Part shown: positions 55,827-64,000 of the stretch, in pieces | How the letters are laid out: the number at the start of each line of letters is the position of its first letter | How positions within the stretch are numbered: the stretch's first letter is position 1 | Assembly: GCF_001403875.1 (NCBI RefSeq) | Contig: NZ_LN884297.1 | Coordinates: 372,001-436,000, forward strand | Length of the DNA stretch: 64,000 bases | Reading direction: 5' to 3' | From: Paenibacillus ihumii | Lineage (GTDB): Bacteria > Bacillota > Bacilli > Paenibacillales > Paenibacillaceae | Notes under the pieces: model-generated | The model's database searches: none | What the model was told of the DNA's origin: nothing | The model's input: the letters and a program-made list of their open reading frames with translations, nothing else | Position numbers and translations under genes: made by a program

Positions 55827-57317
55827 TTGCGCCGTCCTAGAGCAACCGCAATCCAAAAGCGAGAGAAGCCGCGAAGGAGGCTGAGGCCGCGAAGAACACC
55901 GCTATTGGACGCGATAATCCTCCTGTCGGCGCTGCTCCTATATCTCCCGACTCAACTCGGCGCCACTTACGGCGAGTTCACGAGTTCCAGCAGCGCAGAC
56001 GTTACTATGAAGGCCTGCCGGATATTTCCGGGTGAAATCGAGAGCCTGCTCTCCGGAGCTTTAGAGCATTTTAAAAGCGCAAGCGTTAGCAAAAGTCAGC
56101 TTCAGGCTTACACTGCAACCACCACTGCTCCGGCTATCCTATTTCCGGTAAATTCCCTCCCCCCTGCCCCAGCTTTCGCCAAGCCTTATTCAGCGGAGAC
56201 AGCATCTTCTCCCGGGACTGTTGCAATGGACGCACCTGCGACAAGCGCAACCGTTACAAATGCAACCTATCCCGAAGCGGGGATGGAATCCACCAGCCCG
56301 TTCACTGCAGGCGGGCTTGATGCAGCAGCAGCCCGTCTATCCCTTCAGATCGAATCGTTTCAGAAGGAGATTGCGGCCCTTGATGCTAGACTTGCAGTCT
56401 CCTCCTATGCAATCCAGCAAATTGCGAATGAGCTTAATTCGGGCGGCGCCGCCTTGAATCATATCATCCGGATGCTCAGGGAGCTTCCCGTCAATTGTGC
56501 CCGTCTGTCTCAAGACAGCCTGCTCGAGAAGTCAACGGACTATTTTTCCGAGGATGCCCTGTTATCTGCTGCATTCTCCGCTTCCTTGAAGGAATTGACG
56601 GATTACTTGCGACAAGTATATGATGCCGGAATCGCGGTTCAGAACGTCCCGAATTCGCTCACAAATCAGTTGGTTCAAGATGCAGCAGACTTTACGGTGC
56701 CTCAAGAGGCTGCAGGTGAAGCGACAAGCCAGAAGCTGCTCCAGTTCTATGAGGTCATTCAGCGGTCGATGGAAGCGGAGAAACAGGCGATTTCAGCCGA
56801 GCTAGGGATTCTGGAATCACACCTGGCTATGCTGAGAGCAACTGCGGAAGAGCAGCGTGCGCGAGAAGCTGAGCGGGCTGTGCAGAAGGAGCACGAAGAC
56901 CTGGCTGCTCCAGATGAGGAGCGGAATGACCTGTCGACTCCTGACGAGAAGCGGACTGACTCGGCCACCGCAGTCGGGGAGCCTTCAAAGGCAGAAGCCG
57001 ATGAATCGGCGGAGCAACAGATACTGCCGAAGGTGCTGCAGGGAGAACCGCTAGATAAGCCGCTAGAAAAACTAGTAGATGAGCCATTAGAGGAACCGTT
57101 AGATCATGCTCTAGATGAGTCGTCAGATCACGCGCTCGGTGAGGTGTTGAACGATTCGCTAGATGATCCGCTAAATTATGCCCTGGAACCACTGCCAGTT
57201 GAAATAGTAGATGAGATATCAGGCATGGTGACAGATGAGTCGTTGGAAGTGATAACTGATAAATTGACAAATATAACGAGGGTGGAGTCGCCTAAAGAAC
57301 TGCAGATGGAACGCTAG
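55827..57317 (+). CDS. TapA-like matrix assembly protein, extended
   Basis: 496 residues from TTG with GGAGGGG before it. A basic N-terminus (RRLRPRRTP) is followed by a membrane/signal segment (LLDAIILLSALLLYLP) and a segment shared with TapA/YqxM (GATYGEFTSSSSADVTMKAC, then RIFPGEIESLL), so identification as TapA-type comes from position before sipW and this piece. Then low-complexity A, P, T regions, coiled coils (about 155-185 and 310-345), and about 100 acidic residues with repeated (L/P)xDEPLEEPLDxALDE-like motifs. B. subtilis TapA is 253 residues, so this is twice as long. Confidence 0.6.
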   Translation: MRRPRATAIQKREKPRRRLRPRRTPLLDAIILLSALLLYLPTQLGATYGEFTSSSSADVTMKACRIFPGEIESLLSGALEHFKSASVSKSQLQAYTATTTAPAILFPVNSLPPAPAFAKPYSAETASSPGTVAMDAPATSATVTNATYPEAGMESTSPFTAGGLDAAAARLSLQIESFQKEIAALDARLAVSSYAIQQIANELNSGGAALNHIIRMLRELPVNCARLSQDSLLEKSTDYFSEDALLSAAFSASLKELTDYLRQVYDAGIAVQNVPNSLTNQLVQDAADFTVPQEAAGEATSQKLLQFYEVIQRSMEAEKQAISAELGILESHLAMLRATAEEQRAREAERAVQKEHEDLAAPDEERNDLSTPDEKRTDSATAVGEPSKAEADESAEQQILPKVLQGEPLDKPLEKLVDEPLEEPLDHALDESSDHALGEVLNDSLDDPLNYALEPLPVEIVDEISGMVTDESLEVITDKLTNITRVESPKELQMER

Positions 57318-57402
57318 AGGGGATCAAGCAAAATACGAAGTCCCTAGCAACCCAGCTCCAGTTGGTGACCCAGCTCCAGCTTGTGAGATAGGAGGAGCCA
57401 TT

Positions 57403-57993
57403 ATGAGGCTAATAGGGAAACTCGCGATTCGAACGGTTTATTATTTGCTCATTATCATTTGCATGGCCGTGATCGGGGCGATATTGTGGTCCAGAATAAC
57501 CGGCGGTGAGCCGAGCTTCTATGGATATCAGCTCAAAACGGTGCTATCGGGCTCGATGGAGCCGGAAATTCAGACGGGATCGGTCATCGCCATTTCCCCG
57601 CAGCGCCCGGAAGCTATGAAGCGCTTCGAGGCCGGAGACATCATCACATTCCGGGCTGATGAGCAGCGGCTCATCACCCATCGCATTATCGAAGTCAGGA
57701 CCAGCGAGAGCGGCGGCCAAATTCTGTATCGCACCCAGGGGGACAACAATGACGCGCCCGACAGCGCCCTCGTCCGCCCAGACAACATCATCGGTTCCTA
57801 TACAGGGTTTACCCTGCCCTATGCCGGCTACTTCCTCAGCTTTGCCGGGACCAGAACAGGCAGCCTCCTACTTCTTATCGTTCCAGGACTGCTGCTGTTT
57901 CTCCATGGCGCATATTCCATATGGAAAGTGATTTCCCAGCTGGAGCAGACCTCAAGCAACCATGATGGACCGGATTCACCTGCAGCGGTGTAG
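57403..57993 (+). CDS. sipW: Signal peptidase I, ER type (SipW)
   Basis: 196 residues. N-terminal membrane helix (about 10-30); catalytic S in VLSGSMEPEI (about 51) and the ER-type His in QRLITHRIIEV (about 89), which replaces the Lys of other type I peptidases; C-terminal helix (about 152-175). It processes TasA and TapA. AGGAGG lies seven bases before the ATG. Confidence 0.95.
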   Translation: MRLIGKLAIRTVYYLLIIICMAVIGAILWSRITGGEPSFYGYQLKTVLSGSMEPEIQTGSVIAISPQRPEAMKRFEAGDIITFRADEQRLITHRIIEVRTSESGGQILYRTQGDNNDAPDSALVRPDNIIGSYTGFTLPYAGYFLSFAGTRTGSLLLLIVPGLLLFLHGAYSIWKVISQLEQTSSNHDGPDSPAAV

Positions 57994-58122
57994 CCATGGT
58001 TATGGAGACGGCATAACCCGGGTTGGGATGCCCAACACTCTGCCCACTTTACCCTGATTGCTGTCCTTATGCCCGCATAAGGCCGCAATATATCAAGCCA
58101 ATCATAAGGAGGATTATCGATT

Positions 58123-58716
58123 ATGGGAATCAAAAAAACGCTAAGTCTCGGCGTGTTGACAGCAGCTTTAGGTCTGGCGCTTATCGGCGGAGGCACGTTC
58201 GCCTATTTCAGCGATTCGGTCGAAACGACGGGGACATTCGCTGCAGGGACGCTAGACCTTAACGCGGAGCCGACCGCCCTCATCAATTTGGATAACATCA
58301 AGCCCGGCGACTATGGCATCCGTACCTTCAAGCTGCTGAACAACGGCACGCTGGATATCGAAAAAGTCCTTCTACGCACCAGCTACAGCGTTATCAACAA
58401 GACAGGAGAGCCCGAGAATACCGATGATTTCGGAAAGCATATCAAGGTCAGATTCCTGACCAACCTCGATAAGCAGGAGGATGTGATTTACGAAACGACG
58501 CTTTACGAGCTGCAGTCTTTGGCGCCGGATGCCGTGGAGAATAAATGGCAGGAATGGTTCGAGGAGCGGGGCGGGCTAAAGGCCGGAACCACGGATAATC
58601 TCATCGTCAAATTCGAATTTGTGGATAACGGCGAGGATCAGAACCAGTTCCAGGGAGATTCCCTGCAATTGAAATGGGTCTTTGAAGCAAGGCAAGGGGC
58701 CGGTGAGGCTAAATAA
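58123..58716 (+). CDS. tasA: TasA/camelysin-type amyloid matrix protein
   Basis: 197 residues. Signal peptide (LGVLTAALGLALIGGGTFAY) processed by SipW at the AYF region, and the family motif TFAYFSDSVETTGTFAAGTLDL. It is shorter than B. subtilis TasA (261), and closer in size to CotN/camelysin. AAGGAGG is ten bases upstream. Likely the main biofilm fibre subunit. Confidence 0.88.
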   Translation: MGIKKTLSLGVLTAALGLALIGGGTFAYFSDSVETTGTFAAGTLDLNAEPTALINLDNIKPGDYGIRTFKLLNNGTLDIEKVLLRTSYSVINKTGEPENTDDFGKHIKVRFLTNLDKQEDVIYETTLYELQSLAPDAVENKWQEWFEERGGLKAGTTDNLIVKFEFVDNGEDQNQFQGDSLQLKWVFEARQGAGEAK

Positions 58717-58776
58717 TTCCCCCTGCCCGAACGGAAAGTCCCCTTCTCCTTCCGGGAACCGGCTTCGCCCCTTCTT

Positions 58777-58805
58777 TTGTCGCATGCTGCATATTCTGCT
58801 ATAAT
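58777..58805 (+). promoter_or_regulatory. Possible sinR promoter
   Basis: TATAAT at 58800-58805 with TTGTCG at 58777-58782, 17 bases apart; about 46 bases before the ATG. Confidence 0.45.
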
Positions 58806-58851
58806 AAATCTCGAAAAATATCTTCGTATAGGATAGTGAGGCGTCGTCCTT

Positions 58852-59202
58852 ATGGCAGACCACATTGGAGAGCGCATTCAAAAGTTCCGCCTGGAGCAGG
58901 AGTTGTCTTTATCGGAGCTGGCCAGCAAAGCGGAGGTCGCTAAATCTTATCTAAGCAATGTTGAGCGGAACATACAAAGCAACCCTTCCATTCAATTCAT
59001 AGAGAAGGTCGCTTGCGCCCTGAATGTTACAATTCCCATGCTGCTGTATGGAGAGCGGCCCGCCGATCAGCATTTGGATCCGGAATGGTCACTTCTTGTC
59101 GAGGAAGCCATGAATTCTGGAATCAGCAAGCAGGAATTCAAGAGCTTTCTGGAATTTCAAAAATGGAAGATGAAGCAAAGCAATGACGGCAAGCCTGAAT
59201 AA
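58852..59202 (+). CDS. sinR: SinR-like biofilm master repressor
   Basis: 116 residues. Helix-turn-helix (residues about 6-65, LSLSELASKAEVAKSYLSNV, then ERNIQSNPSIQFIEKVACAL) and C-terminal SinI-interaction region (EWSLLVEEAMNSGISKQEFK, SFLEFQKWKM). Almost the same layout as B. subtilis SinR. It lies directly after tasA, unlike B. subtilis where sinIR are upstream. The split of sinI (55310) from sinR is notable. Confidence 0.92.
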   Translation: MADHIGERIQKFRLEQELSLSELASKAEVAKSYLSNVERNIQSNPSIQFIEKVACALNVTIPMLLYGERPADQHLDPEWSLLVEEAMNSGISKQEFKSFLEFQKWKMKQSNDGKPE

Positions 59203-59293
59203 CCGTATGCTTCATCCACAGACGGCACATTTCTCTAATATGCTGATTTCGTCAGTATACTTAAGTCGCCCTATGCTCAAATCACCAAATAAC

Positions 59294-59319
59294 AAGCCCC
59301 AGGCCAAGGCCCGGGGCTT
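59294..59319. terminator. Hairpin between sinR and yuiB-like gene
   Basis: AAGCCCC-GGCC / GGCC-GGGGCTT, bulged, at 59294-59319. No clear T-run. Confidence 0.5.
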
Positions 59320-59360
59320 ACTGTATGGACAGCTCATTCAAGTCCATATCTATATTATTG

Positions 59361-59654
59361 CTAGAACATTTTGTACCCGCCCTGGCGCAGCTTGCGGATC
59401 GTCCAGCCGCTGAGGATCGCTCCGAACAACCCGGCGATCGCTGTCAAATAATCCACCAGACGGTACGAGCCTACATACGTCCAGAAGCTCTGCTCACGGT
59501 TCCATAGCGAGTATACGACAATCGGCAGGATGACAATAATAAACACATAGGCCGGAAACCAAGTTGTTTTCATCAGCATATTAAGAATGAATCCGATGCC
59601 AAACATCATCACAAAGAACAGAACCATCAATATCAACACAACGAGCCAACCCAT
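59361..59654 (-). CDS. yuiB: YuiB-like small membrane protein
   Basis: 97 residues from ATG at 59654 (TTG 59666 also in frame). Three membrane helices (about 4-25, 32-50, 70-88); GFILNMLMKTTWFPAYV resembles B. subtilis YuiB, which sits near yumB and yumC as here. Function unknown. Confidence 0.65.
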   Translation of the reverse strand: MGWLVVLILMVLFFVMMFGIGFILNMLMKTTWFPAYVFIIVILPIVVYSLWNREQSFWTYVGSYRLVDYLTAIAGLFGAILSGWTIRKLRQGGYKMF

Positions 59655-59863
59655 TGCTTTTCCCAACCCTTCTTCAACAAGCTCTATAAGCTAGATCACA
59701 GCTTTCCCACACTAGTAGTAAGTTTACTAGAAAAAATGTTGCGAAGCAACGAACTTTCCGTGAATAGATTGTGAATCGATTTGCCCGCTTGCGAGCCATA
59801 GGATACAATAGGGTCAATGTATTCTCTCTTGTAATTACTAGGAAACCATAGGAGTGATCATAA

Positions 59864-60610
59864 ATGAATGAAGCAGCATTAACCCTGGAGGGCTGGTATG
59901 CCCTGCATGATTTCCGCTCCATCAACTGGACTGCTTGGAGAGCCGCTGATGATGAGGAACGCGCGGGCGCCCTGGAGGAGCTTCACGCCTTCCTGCAGGA
60001 ATGGAGCAGCGTCGAGGAAGCCAAGCAAGGAAGCACTGCGGTTTATTCCGTCGTAGGCCAGAAAGCCGACTTTGTATTCATGCATCTGCGCGAGACGCTG
60101 GAGGAGCTTAATGCGCTGGAGAACTCCTTCAATAAAACGACCTTTGCGCAATACACCACGAAATCCTATTCGTACGTCAGCGTAGTCGAGCTCAGCAACT
60201 ACTTGGCATCCGGAGGCGGCGACCCTAAGGCAAATCCGGAGGTCATGGCAAGATTGCAGCCAATTCTTCCGAAATCCAAATACATTTGCTTCTACCCGAT
60301 GAACAAGAAGCGCGATCTGAGCGACAACTGGTACATGCTGTCGATGGATGAGCGGCGTGCCATGATGCGCAGCCACGGTCTGATCGGCCGCAGCTACGCC
60401 GGCAAAGTGAAACAGATCATCACCGGCTCCGTTGGCCTCGATGACTGGGAATGGGGCGTCACTCTCTTCTCGGACGATGCCCTGCAGTTCAAGAAGCTCG
60501 TCTATGAAATGCGCTTCGATGAAGTCAGTGCCCGGTACGGCGAATTCGGCTCCTTCTACGTCGGCAATCTGCTGAACGAACAGCTCTTTGAAGAGATGCT
60601 GAAGCTATAA
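59864..60610 (+). CDS. hemQ: Coproheme decarboxylase HemQ (chlorite dismutase family)
   Basis: 248 residues. Two ferredoxin-like halves; CFYPMNKKR (with the Tyr that becomes a radical during decarboxylation) at about 145 and [15 protein letters not shown] with the proximal haem His at about 170. Makes haem b from coproheme in Gram-positives. AGGAGTG precedes the ATG. Divergent from yuiB-like gene. Confidence 0.95.
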   Translation: MNEAALTLEGWYALHDFRSINWTAWRAADDEERAGALEELHAFLQEWSSVEEAKQGSTAVYSVVGQKADFVFMHLRETLEELNALENSFNKTTFAQYTTKSYSYVSVVELSNYLASGGGDPKANPEVMARLQPILPKSKYICFYPMNKKRDLSDNWYMLSMDERRAMMRSHGLIGRSYAGKVKQIITGSVGLDDWEWGVTLFSDDALQFKKLVYEMRFDEVSARYGEFGSFYVGNLLNEQLFEEMLKL

Positions 60611-60637
60611 CCTAATCCAGATATTTGCAATACAATA

Positions 60638-60670
60638 AGGGGTGTTCCGGAATTATACCGGAACACCCCT
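60638..60670. terminator. Terminator after hemQ
   Basis: AGGGGTGTTCCGG pairs perfectly with CCGGAACACCCCT; seven-base loop. Serves hemQ and the 60702 gene. Confidence 0.8.
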
Positions 60671-60701
60671 GTTTATTTTTCTTGGAAATCTCTCGGAAAT
60701 C

Positions 60702-60944
60702 CTATTCCTCTTCGTCCCGCATGGATTCCAGAAACTCGGCCGTCGCACGGTCGCGGGCTCTCCCCTTCTCCTTCAATCTTTCGATCGCCGGAAGAATGAG
60801 AATATCGACTTCCCTCTGCACATGGTAAGCCAGATCGTATTGCTGCTGCGACTCCAAATAAGAGCCGACCTCCATTAAGGCATTATACCTGTCAAGCTCT
60901 TCCCGGGTCAGCAGCCCCCGCACCTGTACACTGCAGTGACGCAT
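60702..60944 (-). CDS. Small conserved-looking helical protein downstream of ndh
   Basis: 80 residues; mainly helical and charged (LTREELDRYNALMEVGSYLE, then QQYDLAYHVQREVDILILPA). No motif I know. ATG at 60944 is next to the ndh stop, with weak AAAGG 14 bases up; read-through translation from ndh is likely. No membrane segment. Confidence 0.6.
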   Translation of the reverse strand: MRHCSVQVRGLLTREELDRYNALMEVGSYLESQQQYDLAYHVQREVDILILPAIERLKEKGRARDRATAEFLESMRDEEE

Positions 60945-60945
60945 T

Positions 60946-62139
60946 TTACAGGAATCTGCCTTTCTTCAAGACGAGCGGAATGCCGCCGATGATAAAGAGG
61001 TAACGCATATCTACGGCCTTTTTCAGCTGAGCGGCCACCCAGCCTTTATATTTCTTGCCGAATGCGGTAGCGATGGCTTCGCCTTTGCCCAGAGAAGCAA
61101 CCGTTCCTTTATTGCTGAACACGAATTTCTTCAGCTCCTTGCCGCGGATTGAGGCAACGACGTTCTGCGCGCAGATTACACCCTGCTGCATAGCAATTTG
61201 AGCCGTTGGCGGATATGGACGGCCCTCTTCATTAAACATCAGCGAGTTATCGCCGATTATGAACACATTGTCATGCTCCGGCGCACGCAGGTACTCATCG
61301 ATTTTCACGCGGCCGCGGGCTGTTTCGAAGCCTGCTGCCTCGATCAGGCGGTTGCCGCGAATCCCCCCGGTCCATACGACGGTAGCTGCTTTGATCTCCT
61401 CGCCCGTAGCAAGAACAACGCCCTCTGGCGTGCATTCTTTAATCGCTACGCCGATTTTGAATTGAACGCCCTTCTTGCGAAGCACATCCATGGCATATTC
61501 AACCAGTTCAGGGTCGAAGCCTGGCAGTGCGGTAGGAGCTGCCTCTACGTTATATACATTAACCAGGTTCGGATCTACATCGTAAGCCTTGCACAGCTCA
61601 GGCACGCGATCGGCCAGCTCGGCAACGAATTCGATGCCGCTGAAGCCTGCGCCGCCCACTACGAAGTTCAGGCGATCCGTGCGGCTCTCATCCGTTTTGT
61701 AGAGCGCAAATTGATATTCGATATGTTGACGGATCAGACGAACCGAGTTGATGCTGCGGATCGTCATGGCATATTCGCCAAGTCCCGGAATGCCAAAGGA
61801 TTCAGGCTCCCCGCCAAGCGCGATAACGAGGTAATCGTAAGACAGGGTTCCGTCCTGAAGGACAACCTTCTTGTCCGCGATGCGAATTTCTTGAACGTTC
61901 GATTTCACCAGATCGATTTTGAATTCGTCGATCAGTTTGGAGATCGAAACGCGTGTATTCTCGATCGAATCTGTTCCCGCTGCAGGCATATGCAGATGCG
62001 TCGTGAAATAATGATAATCATGACGGTTCACCAGCGTAACGTCAGCTTCATTGTAATTTAATTCTTTCTGCAAACGCTGAGCCGTCAGGATTCCGCCATA
62101 GCCTGCTCCAAGAATAACGATTTTAGGTATGGTACTCAT
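60946..62139 (-). CDS. ndh: Type II NADH dehydrogenase (NDH-2)
   Basis: 397 residues. FAD motif G-A-G-Y-G-G at 11-16, NADH motif VVGGAGFSGIEFVAELAD (about 160-178) and late FIIGDNS and PTAQIAMQQG quinone-side region. The C-terminal hydrophobic KKAVDMRYLFIIGGIPLVLK is an amphipathic membrane anchor. Transfers electrons to quinone without proton pumping. AAGGAG before ATG. Confidence 0.95.
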   Translation of the reverse strand: MSTIPKIVILGAGYGGILTAQRLQKELNYNEADVTLVNRHDYHYFTTHLHMPAAGTDSIENTRVSISKLIDEFKIDLVKSNVQEIRIADKKVVLQDGTLSYDYLVIALGGEPESFGIPGLGEYAMTIRSINSVRLIRQHIEYQFALYKTDESRTDRLNFVVGGAGFSGIEFVAELADRVPELCKAYDVDPNLVNVYNVEAAPTALPGFDPELVEYAMDVLRKKGVQFKIGVAIKECTPEGVVLATGEEIKAATVVWTGGIRGNRLIEAAGFETARGRVKIDEYLRAPEHDNVFIIGDNSLMFNEEGRPYPPTAQIAMQQGVICAQNVVASIRGKELKKFVFSNKGTVASLGKGEAIATAFGKKYKGWVAAQLKKAVDMRYLFIIGGIPLVLKKGRFL

Positions 62140-62565
62140 GAGTTTGTTCTCCTTCCAATTTGGACACTCTATATTTTAAATAAAACCAAAAACTGAAATG
62201 TGAAATGTGAAATTTAACACATAAAAATATAGTCTCTGGTAATTATCCATGAATTATGCGCAATGTGTAAATGCGACATTTGTCACATCAATTCTAAACC
62301 TTTATCACAATTTTATCAAAAAAAAATGTTCCTATTCATAATAGTTACCTTTTTCGTCACATTTATGTGCGCACACAATTTGAATGATATCGACTTTTTT
62401 ATAAAAGATCAAGTCTTATTTTACGCGGTTTTAGCGGTATTTTAGTCATAAAATGCCGAGAAAAAACTGCCATAATGCGTTCACTTTGCAACGATAAGGT
62501 GGACGCTTATAATAAAGTAGAAATGACATTAATGAATGTCGAATAAGATCTGGAGGTGTTTGCCA
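62140..62565. other. Divergent control region between ndh and fnr
   Basis: Very AT-rich. Near 62200-62225 a TGTGAAATTTAACACA imperfect dyad (TGTG...CACA) could bind a redox regulator such as Rex, whose box is TTGTGAA-N4-TTCACAA; match is only partial. A good promoter for the plus strand lies at the right end. A further GTCACATTTATGTGCGC dyad is near 62359. Confidence 0.4.
62485..62513 (+). promoter_or_regulatory. SigA-type promoter of ferredoxin-NADP reductase gene
   Basis: TTTGCA at 62485-62490 and TATAAT at 62508-62513, 17 bases apart, about 52 bases before the GTG start. Confidence 0.6.
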
Positions 62566-63567
62566 GTGTCATCCTTGAATACCGGGAGCGAATTTTCCGA
62601 CCTGCTTATTATCGGGGGAGGTCCGGCAGGCATGTTTGCCGCTTTTTATGGCGGCATGAGAAAAGCATCCGTCAAATTAATCGAAAGTATGCCTCAGCTG
62701 GGAGGCCAGGTTGCCGCCCTGTATCCTGAGAAATATATTTACGATATTGCAGGCTTTCCTAAAATTACGGGCCAGGAGCTCGTTAACAACCTGCACGAGC
62801 AGTTGAAGCTGTTCAATCCGGATGTTCGTCTGGAGGAAACGGTGCTGAGCATCGAGAAGAAAGAGGAGCGTCACTTCGTCGTTACGACCGATAAAGATGT
62901 CCACTTCGCGAGGGCCATCATCATAACCGCAGGCGTCGGCGCGTTCAAGCCGCGTCGCCTGGAGCTGGAGGAGGCACCGCGTTTCGAGAAGGCTAACCTG
63001 CACTACTTCGTCAGTGATTTGAATCGGTTCCGCGGGCGCAAGGTGCTGATCAGCGGCGGCGGAGACTCTGCTGTGGACTGGGCGCTGATGCTCGAGCCGA
63101 TCGCCGAGCAGGTTACGCTCATCCATCGCCGCGATAAATTCCGGGCGCATGAGCACAGCGTCGAGAAGCTGATGAGCTCCAGTGTGCGCGTCATCACGCC
63201 TTCCGAAATCGCCGCGCTGCACGGGGACGAACGCATTGAGCGCGTTACCCTGGCCCATACGAAGACGAAAGAAACGCAGGAAATCGAAGTAGACGATGTC
63301 GTCGTGAACTTCGGATTCGTGTCCGCCCTTGGACCGATCGCTGAGTGGGGACTTGAAATCGAGTCCAATTCCATCGTTGTCGATTCAAGAATGGAGACCT
63401 CGATCCCGGGCATATTTGCCGCCGGGGACATTACAACCTATCCCGGCAAGCTTGATTTGATTGCGGTCGGATTTGGCGAAGCGCCAACGGCTGTAAATAA
63501 TGCGAAGGTATACGTCGATCCTGAGGCGAAGCTATCCCCAGGTCACAGCAGCAACTTGAAACTATAA
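62566..63567 (+). CDS. Ferredoxin/flavodoxin-NADP+ reductase, thioredoxin-reductase type (YumC)
   Basis: 333 residues from GTG at 62566, nine bases after GGAGG. FAD motif [18 protein letters not shown] (about 14-31), NADP motif [15 protein letters not shown] (about 163-177), and late [20 protein letters not shown]. The CxxC of thioredoxin reductase is absent, as in YumC-type reductases. Upstream codons extend the frame to 62536 without a start signal. Confidence 0.93.
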   Translation: MSSLNTGSEFSDLLIIGGGPAGMFAAFYGGMRKASVKLIESMPQLGGQVAALYPEKYIYDIAGFPKITGQELVNNLHEQLKLFNPDVRLEETVLSIEKKEERHFVVTTDKDVHFARAIIITAGVGAFKPRRLELEEAPRFEKANLHYFVSDLNRFRGRKVLISGGGDSAVDWALMLEPIAEQVTLIHRRDKFRAHEHSVEKLMSSSVRVITPSEIAALHGDERIERVTLAHTKTKETQEIEVDDVVVNFGFVSALGPIAEWGLEIESNSIVVDSRMETSIPGIFAAGDITTYPGKLDLIAVGFGEAPTAVNNAKVYVDPEAKLSPGHSSNLKL

Positions 63568-63589
63568 ATTCATAACATGGGTCAATAAA

Positions 63590-63636
63590 GGGTATCTTAC
63601 CTTTACGGTGCAACATACCGTAAAGGAGGGATACCC
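63590..63636 (+). promoter_or_regulatory. Hairpin that pairs with the ribosome site of the next gene
   Basis: GGGTATC-TT-ACCTTTACGGT pairs with ACCGTAAAGG-AG-GGATACCC around a short loop. The 3' arm contains the AAAGGAGGG ribosome site of the 63638 gene. It could be a terminator for fnr or a translational block; no T-run follows. Confidence 0.6.
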
Positions 63637-63637
63637 T

Positions 63638-63886
63638 TTGACATTGATTTGCCCGTTATGCAATGGATTAGCTCCACTAACAGCAGCTTGTCCCGACTGC
63701 GGCAGCACGCTGGAGCATGCGGGAAGGAGGCAGGACTACGCCGGACCATACAGTCCGTACGGCTCGGCCGACCAATACAATTCCGCCATCGATTCGTTCC
63801 ACACGGAGGGCTGCGAGCATGTCGTGCAATGTCCGCACTGCCACGAAGCTTATATTTATCATGTCAACGCATGGCCTGCGCCTTAA
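63638..63886 (+). CDS. Small zinc-ribbon-like protein
   Basis: 82 residues from TTG at 63638 with GGAGGG seven bases before. Cysteine pairs at CPLCNG (residues about 5-8), CPDCGS (about 18-21), and CPHCHE near the C-terminus, with C-E-H before it, suggest one or two zinc sites. Function unknown. The frame is open to an ATG at 63608, but that lies in the hairpin. Confidence 0.7.
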   Translation: MTLICPLCNGLAPLTAACPDCGSTLEHAGRRQDYAGPYSPYGSADQYNSAIDSFHTEGCEHVVQCPHCHEAYIYHVNAWPAP

Positions 63887-63913
63887 CATGGAACTTGCTA
63901 ATAAATTCGTCGA

Positions 63914-64000
63914 TTAATGTACTATGGTTAAATTGATCTCCAGGTTGCGCTTATGGATTTCTGCCAACAGAAGAGCAATGAACTCCATGTCTAGTTGCAA
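63914..64000 (-). CDS. Possible C-terminal end of a gene running off the right edge
   Basis: Twenty-eight codons are open from the edge to TAA at 63914 (LDMEFIALLLAEIHKRNLEI, then NLTIVH). Looks protein-like but is too short to name. Confidence 0.3.
   Translation of the reverse strand: MQLDMEFIALLLAEIHKRNLEINLTIVH

Overview
The window looks like chromosomal DNA of a Gram-positive, spore-forming Bacillota of the Paenibacillus type. The signs are a sinI / tapA-like / sipW / tasA / sinR matrix locus, the DnaB-DnaI helicase-loading pair, HemQ, an SLH-domain surface protein, a c-di-AMP riboswitch in front of ktrB, and strong AGGAGG ribosome binding sites with several TTG and GTG starts. I see no rRNA, tRNA, IS element, prophage or CRISPR array.

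Layout. 1-6159 (minus): a Tad/Flp-like pilus or secretion locus running off the left edge, with CpaF-like ATPase, two MinD-fold proteins, CpaB-like SAF protein, a CpaE/TadZ-like protein and a membrane GGDEF-like protein; the P-loops and the GGDEF motif are degenerate. 6379-7557: an array of about 22 palindromic units of about 52 bp. 7626-10905: three tandem paralogues of a small membrane-anchored protein (minus) beside a lipase-fold protein with a helical C-terminus and a WXG100-like partner (plus). This is the best candidate for a new system: a type VII secretion lipase effector of the reversed (toxin-first) type, with immunity-like genes. 11351-12133: IclR regulator.

12513-22072 (minus): a carbohydrate module in transcription order, YesM-type sensor kinase, YesN-type regulator, solute-binding lipoprotein, two permeases, GH65 disaccharide phosphorylase and beta-phosphoglucomutase. 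Together they would sense, import and phosphorolyse an alpha-glucosyl disaccharide into glycolysis. 22870-24661 (minus): ATC hydrolase overlapping an N-carbamoyl-amino-acid amidohydrolase, which together resemble the thiazoline-to-cysteine pathway. 25832-30367 (minus): a full branched-chain-amino-acid-type ABC transporter (LivKHMGF). 31582-35039 (minus): succinate dehydrogenase sdhCAB.

35845-43290: LysR regulator, an RCC1-repeat/SLH surface protein broken by a frameshift, and a MalT-like LuxR regulator. 43574-45505: GntR (YtrA-like) regulator with ABC ATPase and permease. 45567-47830: KtrAB potassium uptake under a c-di-AMP riboswitch. 48125-52571: CPBP protease, UvrC, thioredoxin and a small membrane protein. 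52718-55225: DnaI and DnaB. 55310-59202: the biofilm matrix locus with a perfect SinR-type operator palindrome between sinI and tapA. 59361-63886: YuiB-like protein, HemQ, type II NADH dehydrogenase, ferredoxin-NADP reductase and a small zinc-ribbon protein.

A recurring oddity is that at least nine intergenic gaps carry a tandem or direct repeat, each with its own unit and period and none inside a gene.
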